Assembly: GCF_019880305.1 (NCBI RefSeq)
Contig: NZ_CP082301.1
Location: 1,426,001 to 1,490,000 of the forward strand
DNA from: Streptomyces decoyicus
GTDB taxonomy: Bacteria > Actinomycetota > Actinomycetes > Streptomycetales > Streptomycetaceae
DNA length: 64,000 bases
Direction of reading: 5' to 3'
The translations under genes and the position numbers were made by a program. This document shows positions 52,727 through 60,005 of this stretch, piece after piece; position 1 is the first letter of the stretch, and each line of letters starts with the position of its first letter. Below the pieces are notes generated by a model, which worked only from the letters and a program-made list of their open reading frames with translations, had not been told where the DNA came from and ran no database searches.

Positions 52727-52798
52727 TGGGCGATACTGGGTTCGAACCAGTGACCTCTTCGGTGTGAACGAAGCGCTCTCCCACTGAGCTAATCGCCC
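52727..52798 (-). tRNA. tRNA-Val (CAC), copy 2
   Basis: This 72-base sequence is identical to copy 1 at 51991-52062, including anticodon CAC, in the same orientation. CCA is not encoded. Confidence 0.97.
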
Positions 52799-52852
52799 GG
52801 GCGCACCGCCAACATTACCCCACGTCGGCGGGCACTTCTGACCATGACGGTG

Positions 52853-53290
52853 TCACTCGGAGACGTTCCACGGCATCGCGAAACCGAACTTCCAGACATA
52901 GACCGCGAGCGCCGCGGCGATGATCACCAGTCCGATGGTGGTGAGAATGATGTTGCGCCGCCGCACCTTGGGGTCGAGCGCCTTCTGGGCCGCTTCCGTG
53001 ACCTTCCGCTTGGTCCAGCGCAGCACCAGCTGGGCCCAGACGAATTCCGTCGCCCAGATCGCCATACCGCCGAAGATCACCAGCCAGCCCGGTCCCGGCA
53101 GCGGCAGCATGATCACGCCGGCCACCACGACCGCGAGACCGACGACGAAGACTCCGACCTGCCAGCTCACGTGGAGCGGCCGGGAGCGCTTGATGAAGTG
53201 CGGCGCTCTCGAACCGAGCGGCTGCTCGGCCGGAGCGGCGTCCTCCTCCACCGTTCCCGGCCCCCCGTTACTCTGCGTATTCATACTCAC
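52853..53290 (-). CDS. TIGR02611-type membrane protein
   Basis: This encodes 145 residues from a GTG at 53288-53290; an ATG two codons in is equally likely. Three helices: VGVFVVGLAVVVAGVIMLP, GGMAIWATEFVWAQLVL and ILTTIGLVIIAAALAVYVW. The LPLPGPGWLVIFGG loop is the signature of this small actinobacterial family. Function unknown. It is divergent from ssgB. Confidence 0.88.
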   Translation of the reverse strand: MSMNTQSNGGPGTVEEDAAPAEQPLGSRAPHFIKRSRPLHVSWQVGVFVVGLAVVVAGVIMLPLPGPGWLVIFGGMAIWATEFVWAQLVLRWTKRKVTEAAQKALDPKVRRRNIILTTIGLVIIAAALAVYVWKFGFAMPWNVSE

Positions 53291-53473
53291 AAACTTACCG
53301 GACGGGATGGGTCCGCGGAATTACCACCGAGGACGATCTCGCAATCCGCCGGAAGAGGTACCTGAAGCCACACAAAACCGTCAGAGGGGTTTACAACGGC
53401 ACCGTAGGTGGCATGTCGATTTCGCCGACGTGCGAATCCCCGAGCGCACACTGAGCGAAAGGCCCTGGCGCTT

Positions 53474-53887
53474 ATGAACACCACGGTCAGCTGCGAGCTG
53501 CACCTGCGCCTCGTTGTGTCGAGCGAGTCCTCACTGCCTGTACCCGCGGGCCTGCGGTATGACACGGCCGATCCTTATGCCGTGCATGCCACCTTCCACA
53601 CCGGAGCCGAGGAGACCGTCGAGTGGGTTTTTGCCCGCGACCTCCTCGCCGAGGGCCTGCACCGGCCCACGGGCACCGGAGACGTCCGCGTATGGCCGTC
53701 CCGGAGCCACGGACAGGGCGTTGTCTGCATCGCCCTGAGCTCGCCGGAAGGCGAAGCCCTGCTCGAGGCGCCCGCACGGGCCCTCGAGTCGTTCCTCAAA
53801 AGGACCGATGCCGCCGTGCCACCCGGTACGGAGCACCGGCATTTCGATCTCGACACCGAGCTCTCCCACATCCTTGCGGAGAGCTGA
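53474..53887 (+). CDS. ssgB: Sporulation cell-division protein SsgB
   Basis: This recruits FtsZ to septum sites during sporulation-specific division. The 137-residue protein starts MNTTVSCELHLRLV and ends DLDTELSHILAES. From memory it is identical or nearly so to S. coelicolor SsgB. The SsgA-like-protein blocks RYDTADPYAVHATF, VEWVFARDLL and DVRVWPSRSHGQGVVCIAL are intact. Start is the ATG at 53474; only a weak GAAAGG lies upstream. This gene strongly indicates a sporulating actinomycete. Confidence 0.97.
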   Translation: MNTTVSCELHLRLVVSSESSLPVPAGLRYDTADPYAVHATFHTGAEETVEWVFARDLLAEGLHRPTGTGDVRVWPSRSHGQGVVCIALSSPEGEALLEAPARALESFLKRTDAAVPPGTEHRHFDLDTELSHILAES

Positions 53888-54117
53888 GACGCAGCACGGT
53901 TACCGAAAGCACCCACCCGCTCACACTTGCGTCCGTCCGACTCGGGGAGACGGCGCAGGACCGACAAGTTCATACGGCACACTTCGGCGTCGTCGCCGCG
54001 GACCCACCGCGGAGTCGGCGCTGAAGCTTGTTCCAAGCGCTAGAGTCGGCGACCATTCGGCAACCACACCGGGGGCGGTACCCGTCCGGCCCCACCCTGC
54101 CAGGGAGCGGAACCGTG

Positions 54118-54684
54118 ATGATCAGCCATGACACCCGGTGCGCGCTGGAGGCGGTCGTCGATCTGCTGAACACCGCCCCGGAAGGCGAAGCGCCCGGAGC
54201 GCCGGACAGCCTGACCGACCTCGCGGCCCTCGAGGAGTTCGTACAGCGCAACGACGTCAGCGATGTGGGCGCGCTCGGTGCGGGCGACCTGGCGGCCGTA
54301 CGGTCCGTCCGCGCACGGTTCGCGAAGATCTTCGCGGCGGAGGACGACCGCACCGCGGCCGACCAGCTGAACTCGCTGGTCGCCTCGGCGGGCACCACAC
54401 CGCAGCTGACCGATCACGACGGGTACGACTGGCACGTCCACTACTTCGCGCCGGGTGCGTCGGTCGCCGAACATCTGGCCGCGGACGGCGGGATGGCACT
54501 GGCCTTCATCCTCGTCGCCGGGGAACGCGAGCGGCTGCGGCGCTGCGAGGCACCGGACTGCCGGCATGCCTTCGTCGATCTCTCCCGCAACCGCTCCCGG
54601 CGCTACTGCGACAGCCGCACCTGCGGAAACCGGCTGCATGTCGCGGCCTACCGGGCACGGCGGCGGGAGGCCGCGGCGGGCTGA
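54118..54684 (+). CDS. CGNR zinc-finger protein
   Basis: This encodes 188 residues. An N-terminal alpha-helical (ABATE-type) domain (HDTRCALEAVVDLLNT) is followed by the C-terminal CGNR zinc finger: RCEAPDCRHAFVDLSRNRSRRYC and DSRTCGNRLH, with four Cys ligands. These proteins are thought to be stress-linked transcription regulators. A GTG one codon upstream shares the GGAG site, so either may be the start. It lies 230 bases after ssgB; I see no terminator between them. Confidence 0.9.
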   Translation: MISHDTRCALEAVVDLLNTAPEGEAPGAPDSLTDLAALEEFVQRNDVSDVGALGAGDLAAVRSVRARFAKIFAAEDDRTAADQLNSLVASAGTTPQLTDHDGYDWHVHYFAPGASVAEHLAADGGMALAFILVAGERERLRRCEAPDCRHAFVDLSRNRSRRYCDSRTCGNRLHVAAYRARRREAAAG

Positions 54685-54753
54685 GTGCCTTTCGTGGCAC
54701 CACGTCGGGGCCCGGGGCGCCGGCGCATACCGGCCCCACAGGAGGAACCGGCC

Positions 54754-54909
54754 TCACAGGAGAAAGAGGTCGTGCACTGCTCCGAGAAGGAGCAGAAAGC
54801 CGATGACGGCGAGGAAGAGCATCAGCGGCGGCTGGGACAGCGCGAACAGGCAACCGCGCGGTTCGGGGGACGGGGCGTCGTCTTGGGCGAGGGCGCACTC
54901 ATCGTTCAT
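54754..54909 (-). CDS. 51-residue single-pass membrane protein (small ORF)
   Basis: The ATG at 54907-54909 opens a frame of 51 residues: an acidic N-terminus (MNDECALAQDDAPSPEP), then a hydrophobic stretch (PPLMLFLAVIGFLLLLGA) and a short VHDLFLL end. Third-position G+C is high, as in neighbouring genes. The ribosome site is weak (CCCGAG). No family is recognised. It is easy to miss in annotation because of its size. Confidence 0.65.
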   Translation of the reverse strand: MNDECALAQDDAPSPEPRGCLFALSQPPLMLFLAVIGFLLLLGAVHDLFLL

Positions 54910-54977
54910 CTCGGGCGCATCATGACGCAGATGATCGTCCCAATGCGCCCGATAAGCGGCTCAGCAGCGGTAGTTCA

Positions 54978-55439
54978 TCAGATCCCGTGCTTTTTCAGGA
55001 TCGCTTCGATGTCCGAGAAGTCATCCTTGGGTGCACCGCCCTTGCCCTGAGCGGCCTTCCCCTTGGCGGCCGGCTGCGCGGCACCCCGGCCGGCGCCGAG
55101 GGAGGGCGCGGAGGCGGCCGGAGCCACCGCGTCGGACCGGTCGGCCGCCGCGGCCTTGCGCTCCTTGCGGTTGCCGATCCCGCCCCTGCGGCGCTCCACT
55201 CCCCTGCTGATCATGAACAGCACGGCGGAGAGCGCGAGCACGCCGAATCCGGCCCAGACCGTGGGCTTGAAGACGATGTTGGTGACCCAGTCGATGACGC
55301 CCGTCATCACCAGGCCGATGGGGATCAGAGAGAAGGCGGCGATGCGGGTCGCGGCCAGGAACCGCTTGCGGTATGCCGTCAGCGCGGCGATGCCCAGGCC
55401 CGCTGCCGACACCGCGGCACAGACGGTCGAGGTCAGCAT
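54978..55439 (-). CDS. Small multi-pass membrane protein with C-terminal helix
   Basis: This encodes 153 residues from the ATG at 55437-55439, with AGGAGG five bases upstream. Three helices are visible (TVCAAVSAAGLGIAALTAY, FSLIPIGLVMTGVIDWV, VWAGFGVLALSAVLFMIS). A charged Ala/Gly/Lys linker leads to an amphipathic end, DDFSDIEAILKKHGI. Function unknown. It diverges from the DsbA-like gene. Confidence 0.85.
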   Translation of the reverse strand: MLTSTVCAAVSAAGLGIAALTAYRKRFLAATRIAAFSLIPIGLVMTGVIDWVTNIVFKPTVWAGFGVLALSAVLFMISRGVERRRGGIGNRKERKAAAADRSDAVAPAASAPSLGAGRGAAQPAAKGKAAQGKGGAPKDDFSDIEAILKKHGI

Positions 55440-55634
55440 CCGGTCCTCCTGCCGGTGAAAGGCGAGCAGGCGTTCTGCTCCCTTCCATCCTGCCTTGTCC
55501 GGCCCCGCGGGGGCCATGTTCCGGCGCGGGCTCAGGGACATCTCGGGGTAGCGCTCCTCCCCAGGTCCCGGTTCGGTACCGGGCCGGGGGTGCCACCCGG
55601 CGTCAGCCGGGGGAAGGCTGGAAGACTGGCTGCC

Positions 55635-56162
55635 ATGAACGACGCCACCACTTCCGCCGCCCCTCCCGTCCGCCCCGTGCTGGACGTGTGGTGCGAACTC
55701 CAGTGCCCGGACTGCCATGCCGCCCTGGAGGACCTGCGGGCGCTGCGGGCGCGCTACGGCGACCGGCTGGACGTCCGCCTGCGCCACTTCCCCCTCCCCA
55801 AGCACAAGCACGCCTACGTCGCCGCCCAGGCCGCCGAGGAGGCCATCGAGCAGGGGCAGGGCTGGCCGTACATCGAGGCGGTGCTGGCGCGTACCGAGGC
55901 GCTCGGCGCGCGCGGTGAGAAGCTGCTGCTGGAGGTCGCCGGAGAGCTGGGGCTGGACGCCGAGGAGCTGGACACCGCGCTGATCGACGGGCGGCATCTG
56001 CTGATCGTCGACGCGGACCAGGCCGAGGGCAAGGCGATCGGGGTGACCGGGACGCCGACGTATGTGATCGGCGGCGAGCGGCTGGACGGCGGCAAGAGCC
56101 AGGAGGGGCTGCGCGCCCGTATCGAGGAGATCGCCGACCGGCTGCTGGCCGGGCAGGGCTGA
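55635..56162 (+). CDS. DsbA/2-hydroxychromene isomerase-like thioredoxin-fold protein
   Basis: This encodes 175 residues. A thioredoxin fold with an inserted helical domain: the CPDC motif (ELQCPDCHAAL) is near residues 24-27 and the cis-Pro loop is GVTGTPTYVIGG. No signal peptide is visible (start MNDATTSAAPPVRPV), so it should be cytoplasmic, unlike classical DsbA. It resembles the actinobacterial FrnE/DsbA-like group. It ends 31 bases before the convergent GNAT gene. Confidence 0.9.
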   Translation: MNDATTSAAPPVRPVLDVWCELQCPDCHAALEDLRALRARYGDRLDVRLRHFPLPKHKHAYVAAQAAEEAIEQGQGWPYIEAVLARTEALGARGEKLLLEVAGELGLDAEELDTALIDGRHLLIVDADQAEGKAIGVTGTPTYVIGGERLDGGKSQEGLRARIEEIADRLLAGQG

Positions 56163-56193
56163 GCCGGGCCTCACGGGCAGTGTCCGGGGCCCC

Positions 56194-57024
56194 TCACAGG
56201 ATCGGCTTCCACAGCAGGTACCCGGTGGGCCGGTAGCCCAGCGAGGTGTAGAGGCCTAGCGCCGGCGCGTTGTCCGCGTAGACGTTCAGGCCCAGGGTGG
56301 CGTGGCCGGCGGCGAGGCTCTCGCGCTCGGCGACCAGCATCAGGGTGCGGCCGTGGCCGTGCCCGCGGTGTGCGGGCGCGACCTGGATGTCGACGACATA
56401 GCCGCCCGGCACGTCCGGCATCCGCAGGGCGACCCAGATGCTGCCGACGTCCGCACCACGGTGCGTCAGGACGCGCAGCGCCTGATCGGGCGTGTCCACA
56501 CCGTCCGGCAGCAGGGCGCGATGGCCCGCGGCCGAGGTCTCCTCGGCGCGTGCACGGGACATCCCCTGGCCCAGCTGCGTACGGACGTGCTCGGCGAGCG
56601 CGGCCTCCCGCCAGGTCGGGTACTCCGCCTCGCTGAGCGCACGGTCGCCGCTGTCCTCGGGCAGCGGCGGCGGACCGTCGAGGGTTTTGCTCATCGTGCG
56701 GCTGCGCTCGGTGTAGCCCAGCGCCGCCGCGAGCCGCCCGGCGGCCTCCGCACCGGCCGGGACGGTCACCTCGATCTGCCGGCAGCCCCAGCCGCGCAGC
56801 ACCTCCTCGGCGGCGAGGGCGGCGACCGTGGCGCGGCCGCGGTGCCGGTCCGGCGCCTCGATGACCAGCTCCGCGATCCGGCCCGCCGTCGGGCCGAACC
56901 GGGCGTCCGTCGTCAGCCGGATCCCGCCGACCCGGCGGCTGTTGACACAGATGTCGTACGGACGGGCCCGGCGCCCGTCGTCGTGCCGTTCTTCCGGTCC
57001 CGCGGGGCGCAGCGTTGTGGTCAC
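56194..57024 (-). CDS. Tandem GNAT acetyltransferase
   Basis: This encodes 276 residues with two GNAT-like halves. The C-terminal half has the acetyl-CoA loop VAPAHRGHGHGRTLML and the LNVYADNAPALGLYTSLGYRPTG end. The N-terminal half (residues 25-130) has a weaker APDRHRGRATVAALAAEE loop and GYTERSRTM. The tandem layout resembles mycothiol synthase MshD but I cannot assign the substrate. It lies 35 bases after pabC on the same strand. Confidence 0.88.
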   Translation of the reverse strand: MTTTLRPAGPEERHDDGRRARPYDICVNSRRVGGIRLTTDARFGPTAGRIAELVIEAPDRHRGRATVAALAAEEVLRGWGCRQIEVTVPAGAEAAGRLAAALGYTERSRTMSKTLDGPPPLPEDSGDRALSEAEYPTWREAALAEHVRTQLGQGMSRARAEETSAAGHRALLPDGVDTPDQALRVLTHRGADVGSIWVALRMPDVPGGYVVDIQVAPAHRGHGHGRTLMLVAERESLAAGHATLGLNVYADNAPALGLYTSLGYRPTGYLLWKPIL

Positions 57025-57059
57025 GAGGACTTTCTACTCGCCCCTGCGCGGGCCCGTCA

Positions 57060-57884
57060 TCACCGCGGGTCGAAGTCGGCGGCGGACTGCTCCTCGAAGA
57101 TCCGCAGGGCTTCCGCGGTCACCGGGCCCGGCTCGTCGGCGAGTTGGCGGCGGTCGATCCGGGTCACGGCCTGAACGTCGCGCAGGGTGGAGGTCAGGAA
57201 GATCTCCTCGGCCCGCTCCAGGGCGTCCAGCGGCAGATCGGTCTCCTTGGCGCCGGCCCAGCTGATGGTCAGGGCGCGGGTGATGCCCGCCAAGCAGCCG
57301 GAGTGCAGCGGCGGGGTGTGCAGTTCGCCGTCCAGGACGACGAAGACATTGGAGCCGGTGCCTTCGCAGAGCGCGCCGACGGTGTTGGCGAACAGCGCCT
57401 CGGAGGCGCCCTGTTCACGGGCGCGGGCCAGGGCGACGACGTTCTCGCCGTACGAGGTGGTCTTCAGCCCGGTGAGCGCACCGCGTTCGTTACGGGTCCA
57501 CGGGACGGTGACGGCGGCGGTGGTGTCGGGGCGGCGCTGGGTCTCGGACAGCGCGATGACCAGCGTGGGGCCGGCGTCGCCGCGGTCCGAGCCGAGCGGT
57601 GAGACGCCGCCGGTGTAGGTGAGCCGCAGCCGCCCGAGGGCCATCGGGTTGGCCGCCATGACCGCCTCACAGCCGCGCCGGACCTCGTCGAGATCGGGAT
57701 CGGGCAGTCCCAGCCCGCGGGCTGAGGTGGTCAGCCGCTCCAGATGGCGGGTGAGGGCGAACGCGCGGCCGTGCTCGGCCTTGATGGTCTCGAAAACGCC
57801 GTCGCCGACCGTCAGCCCGTGGTCGAAGACCGAGACCCGGGCTCCCTCGGCGTCCTCCAGCCCTCCGTTGAGCCAGATCTTCAT
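57060..57884 (-). CDS. pabC: 4-amino-4-deoxychorismate lyase (class IV aminotransferase fold)
   Basis: This PLP enzyme converts aminodeoxychorismate to p-aminobenzoate for folate. It is 274 residues long. WLNGGLEDAEGARVSVFDHGLTVGDGVFET is the class IV N-terminus, LKTTSYGENVVALA holds the PLP lysine, and LCEGTGSNVFVV and LTSTLRDVQAVTRID follow. Assignment as PabC rather than branched-chain aminotransferase rests on the neighbour pabB two bases upstream. GGAGG lies six bases before the ATG. Confidence 0.9.
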   Translation of the reverse strand: MKIWLNGGLEDAEGARVSVFDHGLTVGDGVFETIKAEHGRAFALTRHLERLTTSARGLGLPDPDLDEVRRGCEAVMAANPMALGRLRLTYTGGVSPLGSDRGDAGPTLVIALSETQRRPDTTAAVTVPWTRNERGALTGLKTTSYGENVVALARAREQGASEALFANTVGALCEGTGSNVFVVLDGELHTPPLHSGCLAGITRALTISWAGAKETDLPLDALERAEEIFLTSTLRDVQAVTRIDRRQLADEPGPVTAEALRIFEEQSAADFDPR

Positions 57885-57886
57885 CG

Positions 57887-58948
57887 CTATCCTCCACTCG
57901 CCTCGTGCAGGCCCGACGCTACCGCGAGCAGCCTGCGCGCCTTCAACTCGGTCTCGGCCCACTCCCGCTCCGGATCGGAGTCCCAGATGATCCCGGCGCC
58001 GGCGCCGAAACGGAGCACCGGGCCGCCGGGCGGGGTGCGGTCGATCCAGAACGTACGGATGCCGACCGCGAGCTCGCCGGTGCGGCGGTCCGCGTCGACC
58101 CAGCCGATGCCTCCGCAGTACGGGCCGCGGGGCGCGGTCTCCAGCTCGTCGATGATCCGCAGCGCGCTGGACTTGGGGGCGCCGGTGACCGACCCGGGCG
58201 GGAAGGTGGCGCCCAGCAGATCCGCCCAGGCGGTCTTCTCATTCGCCCCGTCCAGTTCGCCGCGCACCGTGGACACGAGGTGGACCAGGCCGGGGTGCTC
58301 CTCGACGGCGCACAGTGCCGGGACGGTGACGGAGCCGGTGGCGCAGACCCGGCCGAGATCGTTGCGGACCAGGTCCACGATCATCACGTTCTCCGCCCGG
58401 TCCTTTGCCGAGAGGTCCGCCGCGGTCCGGCCGGTGCCCTTGATGGGGCCGGAGACGACGGTGCGGTCGTCGCGCCGCAGATACAGCTCCGGGGAGGCAC
58501 TGGCGATCTCGACGCCATGCCCCGGCAGCCGGATCGTCCCGGCATACGGCGCCGGGTTGCCGCGGGCCAGCACCGCGGACAGCGCGTCCACGTCGGCGCG
58601 GCCCGGGTCCGGCAGCGGCGCGGTCAGCACCCGGCAGAGGTTGACCTGGTAGACGTCGCCGGCCGCGATGTGTTCACGGATACGCCGCACGCCGCCGGTA
58701 TAGGCGTCGCGGTCCAGGGAGCTGGTCCAGGCGCCGGGTACGGGGCCGCGCCAGCCGTCGGGGGCGGGGCCGTCCGAAGCGGCGGCCGGCCGTACGTCGC
58801 CGAAGCGGGCGCAGACCACCGCGCCCTCGAAATCGGCGGCCACGGCCCACCAGCCCGTGGAGTCCAGAGCCGCGGGATCGCTGGTCACATCCAGCAGGTC
58901 GGTGGCTATCAGGCCGCCGAAGCGTGCCATCGGAGCGAAGTCGTGCAC
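57887..58948 (-). CDS. pabB: Aminodeoxychorismate synthase component I
   Basis: This encodes 353 residues of the chorismate-binding family. AGDVYQVNLCRVL, SASPELYL, the GPIKGT lysine motif typical of PabB, KDRAENVMIVDLVRNDLGRV and GATFPPGSVTGAPK are all present. It contains no glutamine amidotransferase domain, so the PabA partner must be encoded elsewhere or ammonia used. The GTG at 58946-58948 has no ribosome site; a TAGACT seven bases upstream suggests a leaderless transcript. The inner ATG (MARFGG) at 58930 is an alternative start. Confidence 0.92.
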   Translation of the reverse strand: MHDFAPMARFGGLIATDLLDVTSDPAALDSTGWWAVAADFEGAVVCARFGDVRPAAASDGPAPDGWRGPVPGAWTSSLDRDAYTGGVRRIREHIAAGDVYQVNLCRVLTAPLPDPGRADVDALSAVLARGNPAPYAGTIRLPGHGVEIASASPELYLRRDDRTVVSGPIKGTGRTAADLSAKDRAENVMIVDLVRNDLGRVCATGSVTVPALCAVEEHPGLVHLVSTVRGELDGANEKTAWADLLGATFPPGSVTGAPKSSALRIIDELETAPRGPYCGGIGWVDADRRTGELAVGIRTFWIDRTPPGGPVLRFGAGAGIIWDSDPEREWAETELKARRLLAVASGLHEASGG

Positions 58949-59025
58949 GTCAGCGAGTCTATGGCGGCGGCCCCGACCCTGCCTGTGCCGAGCGAGCAGC
59001 GCAGCACGCTGCACAAACGCGTTTT

Positions 59026-59053
59026 TGTACTGGCCCCGGAATCCGCTAGAGTT
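59026..59053 (+). promoter_or_regulatory. Candidate promoter of the tRNA operon
   Basis: TTGTAC (59026-59031), a 16-base spacer and TAGAGT (59048-59053) lie 72 bases before tRNA-Gly. This is a reasonable sigma-70-type match. It would drive all five plus-strand tRNAs. Confidence 0.6.
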
Positions 59054-59125
59054 CAACACGTCGCCGGGACACGCAAGCGCCCCGGAGGCCGAGTAGCTCC
59101 CGGACGTAGTCTGGGAGAGACACCT

Positions 59126-59198
<73 letters not shown>

Positions 59199-59233
59199 CG
59201 ATGTGGGGGATCTTCCCGAACCCCCTCACTCCT

Positions 59234-59307
59234 GGTGGAGTGGCCGAGAGGCGAGGCAACGGCCTGCAAAGCCGTCTACACGGGTTCAAATCCCGTCTCC
59301 ACCTCCA
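59234..59307 (+). tRNA. tRNA-Cys (GCA), with encoded CCA
   Basis: Acceptor GGTGGAG/CTCCACC, discriminator T at 59304, anticodon stem ACGGC/GCCGT around loop CTGCAAA (anticodon GCA). The next bases are CCA (59305-59307), so the 3' end is encoded here, unlike the other tRNAs in this window. Confidence 0.95.
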
Positions 59308-59308
59308 A

Positions 59309-59380
59309 GGACGATTAGCTCAGCGGGAGAGCGCTTCCCTGACACGGAAGAGGTCACTGGTTCAATCCCAGTATCGTCCA
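59309..59380 (+). tRNA. tRNA-Val (GAC), copy 1
   Basis: 72 bases: acceptor GGACGAT/ATCGTCC, anticodon stem CTTCC/GGAAG around loop CTGACAC (anticodon GAC). It starts one base after the encoded CCA of tRNA-Cys. Confidence 0.97.
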
Positions 59381-59405
59381 CTGACCCGGGTTCACCCGGG
59401 TCCCC

Positions 59406-59477
59406 GCGCGATTAGCTCAGCGGGAGAGCGCTTCCCTGACACGGAAGAGGTCACTGGTTCAATCCCAGTATCGCGCA
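59406..59477 (+). tRNA. tRNA-Val (GAC), copy 2, variant acceptor stem
   Basis: 72 bases, same body as copies 1 and 3, but the acceptor stem is GCGCGAT/ATCGCGC. Both strands of the stem changed together, so pairing is kept. Confidence 0.97.
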
Positions 59478-59511
59478 CGCAGCTGCGGATCTTCGCGATC
59501 CGTGGTCCCGA

Positions 59512-59583
59512 GGACGATTAGCTCAGCGGGAGAGCGCTTCCCTGACACGGAAGAGGTCACTGGTTCAATCCCAGTATCGTCCA
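59512..59583 (+). tRNA. tRNA-Val (GAC), copy 3
   Basis: 72 bases identical to copy 1 (acceptor GGACGAT/ATCGTCC, anticodon GAC). It is the last tRNA of the operon. Confidence 0.97.
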
Positions 59584-59592
59584 CACCAGAAC

Positions 59593-59625
59593 CCGAGGGC
59601 CGGAGCATTTCGCTCCGGCCCTCGG
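59593..59625. terminator. Terminator between the tRNA operon and the zinc-ribbon gene
   Basis: A perfect 14-bp stem (CCGAGGGCCGGAGC and its complement) with an ATTTC loop lies 9 bases after the last tRNA, followed by TCGTTGTT on the plus strand. It can also serve the convergent zinc-ribbon gene. Confidence 0.88.
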
Positions 59626-59668
59626 TCGTTGTTCAGGACTCGGTCGTGGCTCAGGACGAGTCGTTTGC

Positions 59669-59932
59669 TCAGGACGAGAAGAGCATGTGGCCGAAGCTGC
59701 GATGGTGGTGGCCGTGGTGGCCCTGGTGCGGGGCGCCCCATGCAGGGGCGGCCGGATAGGCCTGCGGGGCGGGCGGCGGCGGGGCCTGCTGGGACCACTG
59801 GGACTCGAGGCGGGTCAGCGCCTCCAGCTCCCCGTAGTCCAGGAAGATCCCCCGGCAGCCGGCGCACTGCTCTATCTGCACGCCGTTGCGCTGGTACGTC
59901 TGCATGGGCGCATGACACTTGGGGCACTGCAT
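59669..59932 (-). CDS. zf-TFIIB-type zinc-ribbon protein
   Basis: This encodes 87 residues from the ATG at 59930-59932 (MQCPKCH), with AGGAG eleven bases upstream; an ATG 21 bases earlier is the alternative. A single zinc ribbon, CPKC...CAGC, is followed by GIFLDYGELEALTRLE, then a Pro/Ala/Gln/His-rich tail (QGHHGHHHRSFGH) that could bind metal. Family members are widespread and uncharacterised. Confidence 0.88.
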   Translation of the reverse strand: MQCPKCHAPMQTYQRNGVQIEQCAGCRGIFLDYGELEALTRLESQWSQQAPPPPAPQAYPAAPAWGAPHQGHHGHHHRSFGHMLFSS

Positions 59933-60005
59933 CGTCGGCTCAACTCCTGTCATCCGGCACTGCTCACTGCGTTGCCGCCGGAACGGCCTCCCGGCGACGG
60001 GGTGT

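Noticed and set aside
51991..52798. Integrated element between the two tRNA-Val genes
   Set aside because: The interval holds only one SRPBCC gene with normal composition and no integrase.
53390..53414. Possible SigH-type promoter upstream of ssgB (GTTT with a 14-base spacer)
   Set aside because: S. coelicolor ssgB is reported to be SigH-controlled, but the -10 here (GGTGGC) matches GGGTAY poorly, so I do not call it.
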